From assembly GCA_017853575.1 (NCBI GenBank), contig JAFMJI010000002.1, forward strand, positions 186,001-250,000: a stretch of 64,000 nucleotides of DNA, read 5' to 3'. Source of the stretch: Chitinophagaceae bacterium (GTDB lineage: Bacteria > Bacteroidota > Bacteroidia > Chitinophagales > Chitinophagaceae). The stretch's first letter is position 1; each line of letters opens with the position of its first letter. Below the pieces are notes generated by a model. That model saw only the letters and a program-made list of their open reading frames with translations, ran no database searches and was not told the DNA's origin. Positions 1 to 12,191 of the stretch are shown in pieces. Position numbers and translations under genes: made by a program.

Positions 1-600
1 TGATAGAATAACGCGCATGGTGTTTTCGGCTTCATCCATTAATTTCTCAGCAGACACTACTTTATTGACCAGCCCGATGCGATAGGCCTCTTGTGCATCG
101 ATCATGTCACCTTTCATCATCATTTCCATTGCTCGTCCCTTTCCAATCAACCTTGTTAATCGTTGTGTGCCGCCATATCCGGGTATGATGCCCAGATTGA
201 TTTCCGGTTGTCCGAATTTTGCGGTTGCTGATGCGTATCTAAAGTGGCAACTCATCGCCAGTTCACATCCACCTCCCAATGCAAATCCATACACTGCAGC
301 CATGATCGGTTTTTGTGTTTTTTCAATCAATGAAAAAATATCCTGTCCATGTTTTGCGAGTTGCTCACCTTCATTTCTTCCTGCCTTTAAAAAACCACTG
401 ATGTCTGCACCAGCTACAAAAGATTTCTCACCTGCTCCTGTTATTAGGGCTCCTTTGAGGGTTGAATCCTTCCTTAAATCGAGGATGATTTCTTTGAGTT
501 CAGCCAAGACTGTTTCACTCAATGCGTTGAGTTTATCCGGTCTGTTGATGATAATCTTCAACAAACCTTCATGCTGTTCTGTAATAATAGTCGAATACAT
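1..600 (-). CDS. Enoyl-CoA hydratase/isomerase (crotonase) family protein, 3' end truncated by window edge
   Basis: Reverse-strand reading from ATG at 600: MYSTIITEQHEGLLKIIINRPDKLNALS...AGADISGFLKAG...GFALGGGCELAMSC...GQPEINLGIIPGYGGTQRLTRLIG; crotonase oxyanion-hole motifs. Confidence 0.93.
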   Translation of the reverse strand, partial: MYSTIITEQHEGLLKIIINRPDKLNALSETVLAELKEIILDLRKDSTLKGALITGAGEKSFVAGADISGFLKAGRNEGEQLAKHGQDIFSLIEKTQKPIMAAVYGFALGGGCELAMSCHFRYASATAKFGQPEINLGIIPGYGGTQRLTRLIGKGRAMEMMMKGDMIDAQEAYRIGLVNKVVSAEKLMDEAENTMRVILS

Positions 601-609
601 GGAGTAGAT

Positions 610-1026
610 TTAAAAAGAACGATGTTGTAAAGTCCAGCTTCTTATATAATCAGCAATTTCTTTTGAAACCGTGCCAGGAGGAAAAAGTTTCCCAACACCC
701 AAGTTCTCCAATATTTTCATGTCTTCTTCCGGAATGATTCCTCCGCCTGTCAACAGCACATCATGCATGTTGTTTTTTTTCATCAATTCAATAATTTTTG
801 GAAATACAGTCATGTGTGCACCAGAGAGAATGCTTATTCCAATGGCATCTACATCTTCCTGTAAAGCAGCTGCAACAACCATTTCAGGCGTTTGCCTTAA
901 TCCTGTATAAATTACTTCCATGCCTTCGTCTCTAAGCGATGTAGCAATCACCTTAGCACCTCTATCATGCCCATCCAAACCAACCTTTGCAATAAGCACT
1001 CTCAATGGTCTTTCTGTGTTAGCCAT
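610..1026 (-). CDS. Stand-alone cobalamin (B12)-binding domain protein, methylmalonyl-CoA mutase C-terminal/small-subunit type
   Basis: [20 protein letters not shown] (DxHxxG B12-binding motif), [22 protein letters not shown]. Confidence 0.93.
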   Translation of the reverse strand: MANTERPLRVLIAKVGLDGHDRGAKVIATSLRDEGMEVIYTGLRQTPEMVVAAALQEDVDAIGISILSGAHMTVFPKIIELMKKNNMHDVLLTGGGIIPEEDMKILENLGVGKLFPPGTVSKEIADYIRSWTLQHRSF

Positions 1027-1031
1027 GGTTT

Positions 1032-2564
1032 TTATTTATTAAACAAGTCTATTCCTTGCTGAATCCTTCGAATGGTTGAATTTTTTCCAATGATGCTTGA
1101 TATTTCAAATACAGCTGGTCCAAATTTGCCTCCAACAAGCATAATTCTAAAAGGCAGTTGAACATCCCCTGGTTTAAATTGAAGTTTAGTAGCCGTTTCT
1201 TTAAAACATTTTTCAACTTCTTCTGCTGTCCAATTTGGAATATTATTCATCTCTTGAATCAGTGTATGAAAGAATGACGACTTATTTTCATCCCATTTAG
1301 GTTTTACTGCATCAACATCGATTTCAGTAGGATCAATAAAGAAATATTTAAGTTGTGCAACAAAGTCATTCAATAAATGGCAGCGTTCTTTTGTAATGGG
1401 AATTACTTTGTTAAGAATCTTTGAATCAGCATCTATTCCATTGTTATGTAAAATATTTTTTATCAATGGCAGAAGTAATTCATTGTCGCTAGATTTAATC
1501 CATTCCTGGTTATACCATTTTGCTTTTTCAAAATCAAATTTGGCTCCTCCTTTGTGTATCCGTTCAATTGTAAATTGTTGGATAAGTTCTTCTTTCGTGA
1601 AAATTTCTTTACCTGTGCCATCGTTCCAGCCCAACAACGCTAGCATGTTGATGAATGCATTTGGAAGGAATCCCATTTCTTTAAAGCCCTTTGTCATTTC
1701 ACCGGATTTGGGATCCAGCCAATCCATTGCAAATACAGGAAATCCAAGTCTATCGCCATCTCGCTTGCTCAATTTGCCTTGGCCATCAGGTTTTAAGATT
1801 AGGGGGAAATGCGCCCATTTTGGCATCTTTTCTTTCCATCCAAAATACTCCCACAATAAAACATGCACTGGAGCTGAAGGCAACCATTCTTCACCACGGA
1901 AAGCATGTGTGATTTCCATGGAATGATCATCGACAACGACAGCAAGGTGATAGGTAGGCATACCATCTGCTTTGAGCAATACTTTGTCATCAACTAAGTT
2001 TGCTTGAAAACTCACATCACCGCGAATCATATCATGCAAGTGAATTTCTCCATGCTCTGGCATTTTAATTCGAATTACAAAAGCTTGATTTGTTGAAAGC
2101 TTCTTTTCAACTTCCTCTTTGCTAAGAGAAAGAGAATTGCTCATCTTCAACCTTGTTTCATGGTTGTATTGTGGCGAAGGATTTTTTTCAGATTTGAATT
2201 GCTCACGCATTTTCTCCAATTCTTCAGGAGTGTCAAATGCATAATATGCATAACCCTTTTCTACAAGTTGCTCAGCATACGCTCTGTACATCTCTTTTCT
2301 TTCGCTCTGTCTGTAGGGACCGTAATTTCCAGGACGATGAGGGTCTTCATCAGGGGCGATGCCGCACCAATTTAAACAATCAATAATGTATTGCTCTGCT
2401 CCTGGAACAAATCTCGTTTGATCTGTATCCTCTATTCTTAAAACAAAACTGCCATGGTGTTTTTTTGCAAATAGGTAATTGAACAATGCAGTTCTAACAC
2501 CTCCAAGGTGTAAGCCGCCTGTAGGACTAGGAGCAAAGCGTACTCTGACATTTTGAGAAGACAT
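1032..2564 (-). CDS. gltX: Glutamyl-tRNA synthetase
   Basis: [46 protein letters not shown] (KMSKS-like). Confidence 0.97.
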   Translation of the reverse strand: MSSQNVRVRFAPSPTGGLHLGGVRTALFNYLFAKKHHGSFVLRIEDTDQTRFVPGAEQYIIDCLNWCGIAPDEDPHRPGNYGPYRQSERKEMYRAYAEQLVEKGYAYYAFDTPEELEKMREQFKSEKNPSPQYNHETRLKMSNSLSLSKEEVEKKLSTNQAFVIRIKMPEHGEIHLHDMIRGDVSFQANLVDDKVLLKADGMPTYHLAVVVDDHSMEITHAFRGEEWLPSAPVHVLLWEYFGWKEKMPKWAHFPLILKPDGQGKLSKRDGDRLGFPVFAMDWLDPKSGEMTKGFKEMGFLPNAFINMLALLGWNDGTGKEIFTKEELIQQFTIERIHKGGAKFDFEKAKWYNQEWIKSSDNELLLPLIKNILHNNGIDADSKILNKVIPITKERCHLLNDFVAQLKYFFIDPTEIDVDAVKPKWDENKSSFFHTLIQEMNNIPNWTAEEVEKCFKETATKLQFKPGDVQLPFRIMLVGGKFGPAVFEISSIIGKNSTIRRIQQGIDLFNK

Positions 2565-2600
2565 GTTACAAAGATAAGTACTAATGGAGGATGACTCTGA

Positions 2601-2969
2601 TTAGTATTGTCCAGTTCCCAGCATCACCAAGGTGCATGCTTCAAGCGTTTCAATTCCATGCTTGCTTGCAGTTGCTGCAAATGCGGGATTTTCTGCACCT
2701 GGATTGAAAATGATTCTTTTTGGATGAAGGGATAGAATGTACCCTTCGTATTCTTTTTGTCTTTCCTGATTTAGGTACATCGTAATCGTATCAATGTCAT
2801 TGAAAGACTCTTTTTGGTCTGTTACATGTACTCCATTTATTTCAAATACACTTCTACCAATCGCCTCAACGGAATGGCCTGCAGCTAATAGTTTTTGTAC
2901 AGCCATATGGCTGTATTGATATGATTTTGGAGATGCACCAATGACAAGTGTCTTTTTCACTTGAAACAA
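2601..2969 (-). CDS. CoA-binding domain protein (YccU-like)
   Basis: KKTLVIGASPKSYQYSHMAVQKLLAAGHSVEAIG...; Rossmann CoA-binding pattern. Confidence 0.8.
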   Translation of the reverse strand: MFQVKKTLVIGASPKSYQYSHMAVQKLLAAGHSVEAIGRSVFEINGVHVTDQKESFNDIDTITMYLNQERQKEYEGYILSLHPKRIIFNPGAENPAFAATASKHGIETLEACTLVMLGTGQY

Positions 2970-4556
2970 TTAAACCAGCATTACAACTGGATTTTCCATG
3001 TATTTTTTGAGTGTTTGAAGGAAGGCAGCGCCAACAGCACCGTCAACACTTCTGTGATCACAACTCAATGTTACTTTCATCATTTGAGTAGTTCCAAAAC
3101 CATCACCTTTTTTCACTACTACCTCTTTGATTTTGCCAACAGCAAGAATACAGCTATCTGGAGGATTGATGATTGCGGTAAATTCATCAATATCCATCAT
3201 TCCTAAATTTGAAATGGTGAAAGTATTTCCAGTAAAATCCTGTGGTTGAATTTTTTTGTTCCTCGCTTTGTCGTACAACTCTTTTGATTCAGCAGAAATT
3301 TGAGACAAAGATTTTTGATCTGCAAATCTTAATACAGGAACAATCAATCCTTCAGGCAATGCAATGGCAGATCCGATATGCACGTGATCATAGGTTCTGA
3401 TAAAATCGCCCATCCAGCTGCTGTTTACAGCAGGGTGTTGTCTGAGTGCTAATGCACAAGCCTTGATCAGCATGTCTTGGAATGAAATCTTTGAAGGGCT
3501 AATTTCATTCATTTGGCCACGGGCCTTGATGGCATTGTCCATGCATATTTCCATGGTCAGATAGAAATGTGGCGCAGTGAACATGCTCTCACCCAATCTT
3601 CTAGCGATGGTTTTACGCATAGAAGTGAGTTGTGTATCTGTATATCCCTCCTGGCCTGCAACAACTGGGCGCGCATTGAACGATAGCGCTGATGCAGCAG
3701 CAGTTCCAGGTTTGAAATTATCGATATCGGCTTTGATAATTCTACCGCCATCTCCAGAGCCATTGATCTTGGATAAATCTATGCCTTTGTCCTTAGCCAA
3801 CGCTTTCGCTAATGGCGATGCCTTAAGTCTTCCATCGGTTGAAGCAGTTTCTATGACTGGAGCAGGTGTGGAACTTGAAGGTGTAGGCGTTGCAACTGAA
3901 GCAGTTGATGCAGTATTGGCAGGAGCATTCAATGAACCAATCAACGCTGAAACATCCGTACCAGCCTTGCCAATGATCGCAATTACATCGTTTACTTTCG
4001 CCGACTCACCATTTTGAACACCAATGTGCAACAATGTTCCATCTGTATATCCAACTACCTCCATGGTAGCTTTATCTGTTTCAACATCAACCAGGTTGTC
4101 ATCACTTTTTACTGCATCTCCCACTTTTTTGTTCCATTGAACAATTTTTCCTGCAGTCATCGTATCACTTAACAAAGGCATCCTGATAACTGTAACACCA
4201 AGTTGTTCAGGAGTGACAGATGAGGTAGCTGCAGGTGCAGGCGCTGAAGCAGATGCTGCTGTTGCAGGTGATGGGGCACTTGAAATTTCTGCAGAAATCA
4301 ATCCATCAATATTTTCACCTGGTTTACCAACAATCGCTATGATTCCATTCACTTTTGCTGCTTCACCTTCCTTGACACCTACATATAGTAAAGTTCCTTC
4401 TGCGTAGCCTACTACTTCCATGGTTGCTTTGTCCGTTTCGACATCAGCAAGCACATCATCGCTTTTTACGGGATCTCCTACTTTTTTATTCCACTTCACA
4501 ATTTTTCCTTCCGTCATGGTATCACTCAGGAGAGGCATTCTGATCACTTCCGCCAT
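2970..4556 (-). CDS. Pyruvate dehydrogenase complex E2 (dihydrolipoamide acetyltransferase) with two N-terminal lipoyl domains
   Basis: Two copies of the DVETDKATMEVVGY lipoyl motif, Ala/Pro/Ser linkers, peripheral subunit-binding domain (KASPLAKALAKDKGIDL), catalytic C-terminal motif SCDHRSVDGAVGAAFL. Confidence 0.96.
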   Translation of the reverse strand: MAEVIRMPLLSDTMTEGKIVKWNKKVGDPVKSDDVLADVETDKATMEVVGYAEGTLLYVGVKEGEAAKVNGIIAIVGKPGENIDGLISAEISSAPSPATAASASAPAPAATSSVTPEQLGVTVIRMPLLSDTMTAGKIVQWNKKVGDAVKSDDNLVDVETDKATMEVVGYTDGTLLHIGVQNGESAKVNDVIAIIGKAGTDVSALIGSLNAPANTASTASVATPTPSSSTPAPVIETASTDGRLKASPLAKALAKDKGIDLSKINGSGDGGRIIKADIDNFKPGTAAASALSFNARPVVAGQEGYTDTQLTSMRKTIARRLGESMFTAPHFYLTMEICMDNAIKARGQMNEISPSKISFQDMLIKACALALRQHPAVNSSWMGDFIRTYDHVHIGSAIALPEGLIVPVLRFADQKSLSQISAESKELYDKARNKKIQPQDFTGNTFTISNLGMMDIDEFTAIINPPDSCILAVGKIKEVVVKKGDGFGTTQMMKVTLSCDHRSVDGAVGAAFLQTLKKYMENPVVMLV

Positions 4557-4652
4557 ATCGCAGATAAGGTTTAGTTGAGTAATAAATTGGAAGGCCGAAA
4601 TTACGTCAATTTGACTAAATGTGCCAGCCCTGTGAACAAAGAGTTGAAAGGC

Positions 4653-6431
4653 CTAGTAGTCGAGGTCTAAATTCAATTGATCCCTCATTTCTTTGACCAA
4701 TGGATACATTGAGATCATCTTCAGGTACTGGTCACGTTGAGAAAGGGTCTGCTCACTTGAAACTGGTTCTTTTTCTGCCTCAGGATCCAGGCTTATTTTA
4801 AATTGAATTCGGGGGTTGTTGAAGAAATCCTGCATGTAGATCAGCAGGTTTGTTTTTTCCGACTCGATAAATTGTTGCTGGATTTTGGTGGTCACAAAAA
4901 CATCGAATTGTACTTCGTTGGTTATGCTGATGCTGGCTGTTTTCAAATTATGGAGACTCGTTACCTGGTTGTTTTCCTGCAGTTTTTGGAGATATTCATT
5001 CCAGGCTTGCATTAAACCATCATCATTCAACGTGCGTGCAGTTTGTGGCTCAAGTTTTCTGGTGAGAATTTGTTCCCGTATCTTTTTTAATGCACCGGCT
5101 TCTCTTGGTTTTTCAATGGGTGTGATAGTTGGAGAAGTGCTAACTTTTTTTTCTTCTAAAATCTGACTATCGATTTTCAAACTCGCCTCATTGTTTTTTG
5201 AGGTAAGATGGGAGGCTGTTTGTTTTTTTTCAGTTTTATTTTTCTCTTCAATAAAGCCTATTTGCCTGAACGCAACCGGTTTTATTTCATTCAATCGTTT
5301 TTTTTTACCAGCTGCTTCATCATGGACAATGTTTACAGCTTGCTGCAGATATGTCAAGCGAATCAGATGAAACTCAACATGTAATTTCTTGTTTCTTGCT
5401 TGTTTGAATCCAAGTTCGGCCTCATTCAGTATATTCAATGCGCCAATCATGTATGCAGTTGTAAGTTCGCTGGCAACTGCTATATATTTTTTTCTAAATG
5501 CTTCTACGACCTGAAGAAGTCCTATAGACCTTGTATCCTTGCTGATCAATAGATTTCTGAAAAAGGAAGAGAAGAGGTTCAATACAGTATCGCCTTCAAA
5601 ACCTTTCTGATCAATTTCGTCATATAGACTCATTATACCAGGTAAATCCTCTTTTTGCAACAACTCTAGAAACTGAAAGAAATATTCTTCATCCAATACA
5701 TTGAGATGCTCCAGTGTTGATGAGTAGGTGAGCTTGCCACTTGTGAAACTTACAATTTTATCAAGCATGCTCAGGGCGTCCCTCATGCATCCATCACTTT
5801 TTTGCGCAATGAGTTGCATGGCGGCATTTTCAGCAGTAATTTTTTCTTTGGATGCAATCTCTTCCAAGTATGCTACTATGTCTGAAGGTGTGATTCTTTT
5901 GAAGTCAAATATTTGACATCTTGATAAGATGGTTGGCAGTATCTTATGTTTCTCTGTTGTGGCCAAAATAAATATGGCATGCGCTGGAGGTTCTTCCAAT
6001 GTTTTTAAAAATGCATTGAATGCAGATGCGCTCAGCATATGAACCTCGTCGATTATATAGATCTTATATTTTCCTGCCTGTGGTGCAAACCTCACTTGTT
6101 CTATCAGTTCGCGGATATCATCTACAGAGTTGTTGCTGGCAGCATCCAATTCGTGAATGTTAAACGAAGCGCCTTTGTTAAAAGATTGACATGAATTGCA
6201 TTTATCGCAGGCTTCTCCATCCTTACCAAGTTTCTCACAGTTGATGGTTTTTGCAAGAATTCTGGCACAGGTTGTCTTGCCTACACCTCTTGGTCCGCAA
6301 AATAAAAATGCATGTGCAAGGTGGTTTTGAAGGATGGCATTTTTTAATGTAGTAGTGATATGAGACTGTCCAACAACAGTTGAAAAATGCTGTGGTCTGT
6401 ATTTTCTGGCAGATACTACGAAGTTTTCCAT
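4653..6431 (-). CDS. dnaX: DNA polymerase III subunit gamma/tau
   Basis: YRPQHFSTVVGQSHITTTLKNAI..., GPRGVGKTTCARILAK Walker A, zinc-binding Cys cluster, IIDEVHMLS. Confidence 0.96.
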   Translation of the reverse strand: MENFVVSARKYRPQHFSTVVGQSHITTTLKNAILQNHLAHAFLFCGPRGVGKTTCARILAKTINCEKLGKDGEACDKCNSCQSFNKGASFNIHELDAASNNSVDDIRELIEQVRFAPQAGKYKIYIIDEVHMLSASAFNAFLKTLEEPPAHAIFILATTEKHKILPTILSRCQIFDFKRITPSDIVAYLEEIASKEKITAENAAMQLIAQKSDGCMRDALSMLDKIVSFTSGKLTYSSTLEHLNVLDEEYFFQFLELLQKEDLPGIMSLYDEIDQKGFEGDTVLNLFSSFFRNLLISKDTRSIGLLQVVEAFRKKYIAVASELTTAYMIGALNILNEAELGFKQARNKKLHVEFHLIRLTYLQQAVNIVHDEAAGKKKRLNEIKPVAFRQIGFIEEKNKTEKKQTASHLTSKNNEASLKIDSQILEEKKVSTSPTITPIEKPREAGALKKIREQILTRKLEPQTARTLNDDGLMQAWNEYLQKLQENNQVTSLHNLKTASISITNEVQFDVFVTTKIQQQFIESEKTNLLIYMQDFFNNPRIQFKISLDPEAEKEPVSSEQTLSQRDQYLKMISMYPLVKEMRDQLNLDLDY

Positions 6432-6500
6432 CGGCTTGCAATTTAGTTGTAAATTGTATAACTCCTTAGATGGTTAAAATAAAAATCACATTTTACAGTC

Positions 6501-7991
6501 ATGAAAAAATATATCCTTTCACTTGATCAGGGAACAACCAGTTCCAGGGCCATTGTTTTTGATCATGGTGGAAACATTTGTTCCGTTGCCCAAAAAGAAT
6601 TCAAACAGATTTTTCCAAAACCGGGTTGGGTGGAGCATGACCCCATGGAAATTTGGGCCAGTCAGGGCAGTGTTGCCAAGGAAGCCCTGCTTAAATTATC
6701 ATTGAAGCCGGGAGATATTGCAGCAATCGGCATCACCAATCAGCGTGAAACAACCGTAGTTTGGAACAGAAATACTGGCCTCCCCATTTATAATGCCATT
6801 GTATGGCAAGATAGACGAACTGCAGATTATTGTGATGAGTTGAAAAAAAATGGACACGCACCATTGATACAAGCCAAAACGGGATTGGTGGTTGATGCCT
6901 ATTTTTCAGGAACAAAAATTAAATGGATCCTTGATCATGTTGATGGAGCAAGGGCGCTGGCTCAACAAGGTGAGCTGGCATTTGGAACAGTTGATAGTTG
7001 GTTGCTGTGGAAACTAACAGATGGGAAAGTTCATGCAACTGATGTAAGCAATGCTTCCAGAACCATGTTGTTCAATTTGCATACAATGGATTGGGACAAT
7101 GAATTGTTGAACATTCTTGAGATACCTAATTCCCTTTTGCCTGATGTAAAAAGCAACAGCGAAGTTTTCGGGTACGCTCATGCAATTGGAATGGATGAAG
7201 TGCCTATTGCTGGTATGGCAGGAGATCAACAATCCGCATTGTTTGGTCAGATGTGTACAGGAGTTGGTATGGTGAAGAATACCTACGGAACTGGATGTTT
7301 CATGTTGATGAACACCGGTGAAAAAGCCGTTAAATCAAACAACAATTTACTTACAACCGTTGCCTGGAAAGTAAATGGAAAAGTAAACTATGCACTAGAG
7401 GGAAGTGTATTCATTGCCGGTGCAGCTGTGCAATGGTTAAGGGACGGGTTAAAAATTATTCGTTCATCTTCTGAGGTGCAACAACTCGCAGCATCCGTAA
7501 ACGATACAGAAGGTGTGGTAGTAGTTCCAGCTTATGCAGGATTGGGTGCACCACATTGGAATCCACATGCGAGAGGTACCATTTTTGGTATCACAAGAGG
7601 TACGACTGATGCGCATATTGCAAGGGCAACACTGGAGAGTATTGCATTTCAAACCTATGATGTTTTGAAGGCAATGGAAGCAGACGCAGGGTTACCCATT
7701 GCAGAGTTGAGAGTTGATGGGGGTGCCACAGTCAATGATTTGATGATGCAGTTTCAGTCTGATATTCTCGGGGTACAAGTGTTAAGACCCGAAGTAATTG
7801 AAACAACTGCATTGGGTGCAGCTTATCTTGCCGGATTGTCTGTTGGATTTTGGAAATCAGTTCAAGAAATTTCTTCTCAATGGAAAGTTTCTGGAAGATT
7901 TAATCCAGACATCGATGAGCAAGTAAAAAAATCAAAATTGCAATTGTGGCAGCGAGCCATACATGCTGTGCTCGCATGGACAAAATCTTGA
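6501..7991 (+). CDS. glpK: Glycerol kinase
   Basis: [59 protein letters not shown]. Confidence 0.97.
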   Translation: MKKYILSLDQGTTSSRAIVFDHGGNICSVAQKEFKQIFPKPGWVEHDPMEIWASQGSVAKEALLKLSLKPGDIAAIGITNQRETTVVWNRNTGLPIYNAIVWQDRRTADYCDELKKNGHAPLIQAKTGLVVDAYFSGTKIKWILDHVDGARALAQQGELAFGTVDSWLLWKLTDGKVHATDVSNASRTMLFNLHTMDWDNELLNILEIPNSLLPDVKSNSEVFGYAHAIGMDEVPIAGMAGDQQSALFGQMCTGVGMVKNTYGTGCFMLMNTGEKAVKSNNNLLTTVAWKVNGKVNYALEGSVFIAGAAVQWLRDGLKIIRSSSEVQQLAASVNDTEGVVVVPAYAGLGAPHWNPHARGTIFGITRGTTDAHIARATLESIAFQTYDVLKAMEADAGLPIAELRVDGGATVNDLMMQFQSDILGVQVLRPEVIETTALGAAYLAGLSVGFWKSVQEISSQWKVSGRFNPDIDEQVKKSKLQLWQRAIHAVLAWTKS

Positions 7992-8002
7992 AATGTTGAT
8001 GC

Positions 8003-9562
8003 ATGCTAAGCAGGGAAAAATCATTTGAAAAAATTTCCAATACACCACAATGGGATGTTGTCGTAATAGGTGGTGGAGCCACCGGACTTGGCATTGCAGT
8101 TGATGCAGCACAAAGAGGCTTCAAAGTTTTATTGCTAGAAAAAAATGACTTTGCAAAAGGCACATCCAGCCGAAGCACAAAATTGGTTCATGGGGGTGTT
8201 CGATATCTTGCGCAGGGAAATGTAAAGTTGGTTATCGAGGCATTGAGAGAACGTGGTTTTATGCTTGCCAATGCACCACATCTTACACATATTCAAGAGT
8301 TCATCATTCCTGTTTATTCTTTTTTTGATAAGTGGTTTTATGCTGCCGGTCTTCTGATGTATGATCTACTTGCTGGTAAATTAAGTTTGAGTCGCACTAA
8401 AATTCTTGGAAGAAAATCGGTGATAAATAGAATTCCATCTATCCATCCAAAAAAATTAAAAGGTGGGATAGCATATGCAGATGGACAATTTGATGATGCC
8501 CGCCTGGCTATTACACTTGCACTAACTGCGAATGATTTGGGTGGCACAGTTGTCAACTATTCAAATGTTGTTGGATTAACAAAAAGCAAAGGAAAAATTA
8601 CCGGTGTTTCATTTGTAGATGAAATCGAAAGCAAGCGTTATGATGTTTCTGCAAAGGCAGTCATCAATGCAACAGGTGTTTTCGTAGATGGTATTTTGGA
8701 TTTGGATGATGAGGCGTCTCCTGCAGCTGTAATGCCATCTCAGGGAATACATCTAATCATTGACAGAAAGTTTTTCCCAACAAAGGATGCACTGATGATT
8801 CCCAAGACGAAAGATGGCAGGGTATTGTTCGCAGTTCCTTGGCATGATGCAATTGTTTTAGGAACCACAGATACACCGCTGAACATGATCAGTGAAGAAC
8901 CTATTGCATTAGAGGAAGAAGTCAATTTTATTTTAGAACATTTCAATCTGTACAATGAATTAAAAATTACGCGTGGGGATATTAAATCTATCTATGCTGG
9001 ATTGAGGCCATTGGTAAAAACATCTAACAATAAAAGCACTGCACTTGCATCCCGTGATCATACCATCATTGTTTCAAAATCAAATTTGATAACCATTACT
9101 GGTGGGAAATGGACTACTTATCGAAAAATGGCGAAAGATGCACTGAACAATGCTGTATTTGTTGCCAAGTTACCAGTAATAAAATGTGCAACCAGAAACT
9201 TACGTTTACATGGATATCAGCCCAGTGTTGAATATGGTCAACCTCTATCTCAATATGGATCTGATGCATCGCAGATATTAGAAATCATGAAAAATCAAAC
9301 GTCCATGTCTGAACGCATTCATCCTGAATATCCTTTTGCAAAAGCAGAATTGGAATGGTGTGTAAAGAATGAAATGGCAATGCAAGTGGAAGATGTGTTG
9401 GCAAGAAGATCCAGGATGTTATTTGTAAATGCCCATGCTGCAATTGCATCTTCAGAGAAAACTGCACGATTGATGGCCTCAATATTAAAACGTGATGAAC
9501 AATGGGTACAGCAACAGATCGTTGCTTTTGAGGAATTGGCCAAAGGATATCTTCCGTCATAA
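8003..9562 (+). CDS. glpD: Glycerol-3-phosphate dehydrogenase, FAD-dependent
   Basis: VVIGGGATGLGIAVDAAQRGFKVLLLEKNDFAKGTSSRSTKLVHGGVRYL. Confidence 0.96.
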   Translation: MLSREKSFEKISNTPQWDVVVIGGGATGLGIAVDAAQRGFKVLLLEKNDFAKGTSSRSTKLVHGGVRYLAQGNVKLVIEALRERGFMLANAPHLTHIQEFIIPVYSFFDKWFYAAGLLMYDLLAGKLSLSRTKILGRKSVINRIPSIHPKKLKGGIAYADGQFDDARLAITLALTANDLGGTVVNYSNVVGLTKSKGKITGVSFVDEIESKRYDVSAKAVINATGVFVDGILDLDDEASPAAVMPSQGIHLIIDRKFFPTKDALMIPKTKDGRVLFAVPWHDAIVLGTTDTPLNMISEEPIALEEEVNFILEHFNLYNELKITRGDIKSIYAGLRPLVKTSNNKSTALASRDHTIIVSKSNLITITGGKWTTYRKMAKDALNNAVFVAKLPVIKCATRNLRLHGYQPSVEYGQPLSQYGSDASQILEIMKNQTSMSERIHPEYPFAKAELEWCVKNEMAMQVEDVLARRSRMLFVNAHAAIASSEKTARLMASILKRDEQWVQQQIVAFEELAKGYLPS

Positions 9563-9593
9563 AAAATCATTATCTTAAACCTAAATATTTTCT

Positions 9594-10298
9594 ATGTCGC
9601 CTTTTATCGCTGAACTCATCGGAACTGCAGTACTTATTACGCTAGGATTGAGTGTTGTTGCAAATATTGCTCTTGAAAAAACCAAAGGAAATAATGCAGG
9701 ACTCATTGTGGTTGCATTTGGATGGGCCATTGCAGTTTTTGTTGGAGTCTTTATTTCTGCAGAGGCAAGTGGAGCGCATTTGAATCCTGCCGTAACAATT
9801 GCATTAGCAGTTGCAGGAAAATTTGATTGGTCGATGGTACCAACATATCTGTTGGCACAATTTCTTGGAGCGTTTATTGGATCCATATTCACATGGCTTG
9901 CATACAAAGATCATTTTGATTCTACACAGGATGCAGCATCCATTCTGGGAGTATTTTCTACTGGACCTGCCATCAGAAAACCACTACAAAATATTGTAAC
10001 AGAAGCCATCGCCACTTTCATATTTATGTTGGCAATCTTTTTCATCCAAAAAGGAGACGTAAAGCTTGGATCAATTGATGCATTACCAGTTGCATTGTTG
10101 GTGTTGGGTATAGGGTTGAGCATGGGCGGACCAACAGGTTATGCGATCAATCCAGCCAGAGATTTAGGTCCTAGAATCATACATGCACTCCTTCCTATCC
10201 CAAACAAAGGTTCAAGTGACTGGAAATATGCTCTTGTTCCCGTGGTGGGGCCCCTCTTGGGAGCTGTTTTGGCTGCGATTCTTTACGGATTCCTCTAA
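9594..10298 (+). CDS. glpF: Glycerol uptake facilitator (MIP/aquaglyceroporin)
   Basis: Two NPA boxes (HLNPAVTIA and INPARDLGPR; the D after NPAR is the aquaglyceroporin signature); co-directional with glpK and glpD. Confidence 0.93.
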   Translation: MSPFIAELIGTAVLITLGLSVVANIALEKTKGNNAGLIVVAFGWAIAVFVGVFISAEASGAHLNPAVTIALAVAGKFDWSMVPTYLLAQFLGAFIGSIFTWLAYKDHFDSTQDAASILGVFSTGPAIRKPLQNIVTEAIATFIFMLAIFFIQKGDVKLGSIDALPVALLVLGIGLSMGGPTGYAINPARDLGPRIIHALLPIPNKGSSDWKYALVPVVGPLLGAVLAAILYGFL

Positions 10299-10357
10299 AA
10301 ACAGACCGATTGTTGAAAATTTTTGGTTGTTAATTTTTACAATCTCAGCACCTGGCT

Positions 10358-10365
10358 TACCTTTG
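10358..10365 (+). promoter_or_regulatory. Candidate Bacteroidetes -7 promoter element upstream of atpD
   Basis: TACCTTTG matches the TAnnTTTG consensus; 41 nt upstream of the atpD ATG. Confidence 0.5.
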
Positions 10366-10381
10366 CACCCTGAAAATATAA

Positions 10382-11905
<1,524 letters not shown>

Positions 11906-11924
11906 TAACACTTAAGACTATTTG

Positions 11925-12182
11925 ATGCAAATTGAAATATTGACACCAGAAAAAAAGATTTATGCAGGGGAAGTATACGGAATTCAACTCCCTGGTGTAA
12001 GCGGTTCATTTGAAGTGCTTGACCGACATGCACCGTTGGTCAGTGCATTGAAAACTGGCGTAATGAAAATCTTGTTGGATAACAAAGGCAAGTCTACTTC
12101 TTACAAAATTACTGGCGGATTTATTGAAGTGCTGAATAACAAAGCAACTGTCTTGTTGGAAAGTGCCACTGTTGCTGCATAA
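11925..12182 (+). CDS. atpC: F1F0 ATP synthase subunit epsilon
   Basis: MQIEILTPEKKIYAGEVYGIQLPGVSGSFEVLDRHAPLVSAL. The ORF track starts at TTG 11922; ATG at 11925 is preferred. Confidence 0.94.
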   Translation: MQIEILTPEKKIYAGEVYGIQLPGVSGSFEVLDRHAPLVSALKTGVMKILLDNKGKSTSYKITGGFIEVLNNKATVLLESATVAA

Positions 12183-12191
12183 CTAACTTCT

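Noticed and set aside
104-607. 167-aa plus-strand ORF
   Set aside because: Antisense to a clear enoyl-CoA hydratase on the minus strand; no family resemblance.
3577-4017. 146-aa plus-strand ORF rich in Ala/Val
   Set aside because: Antisense to the low-complexity Ala/Pro/Ser linkers of PDH E2; composition artefact.
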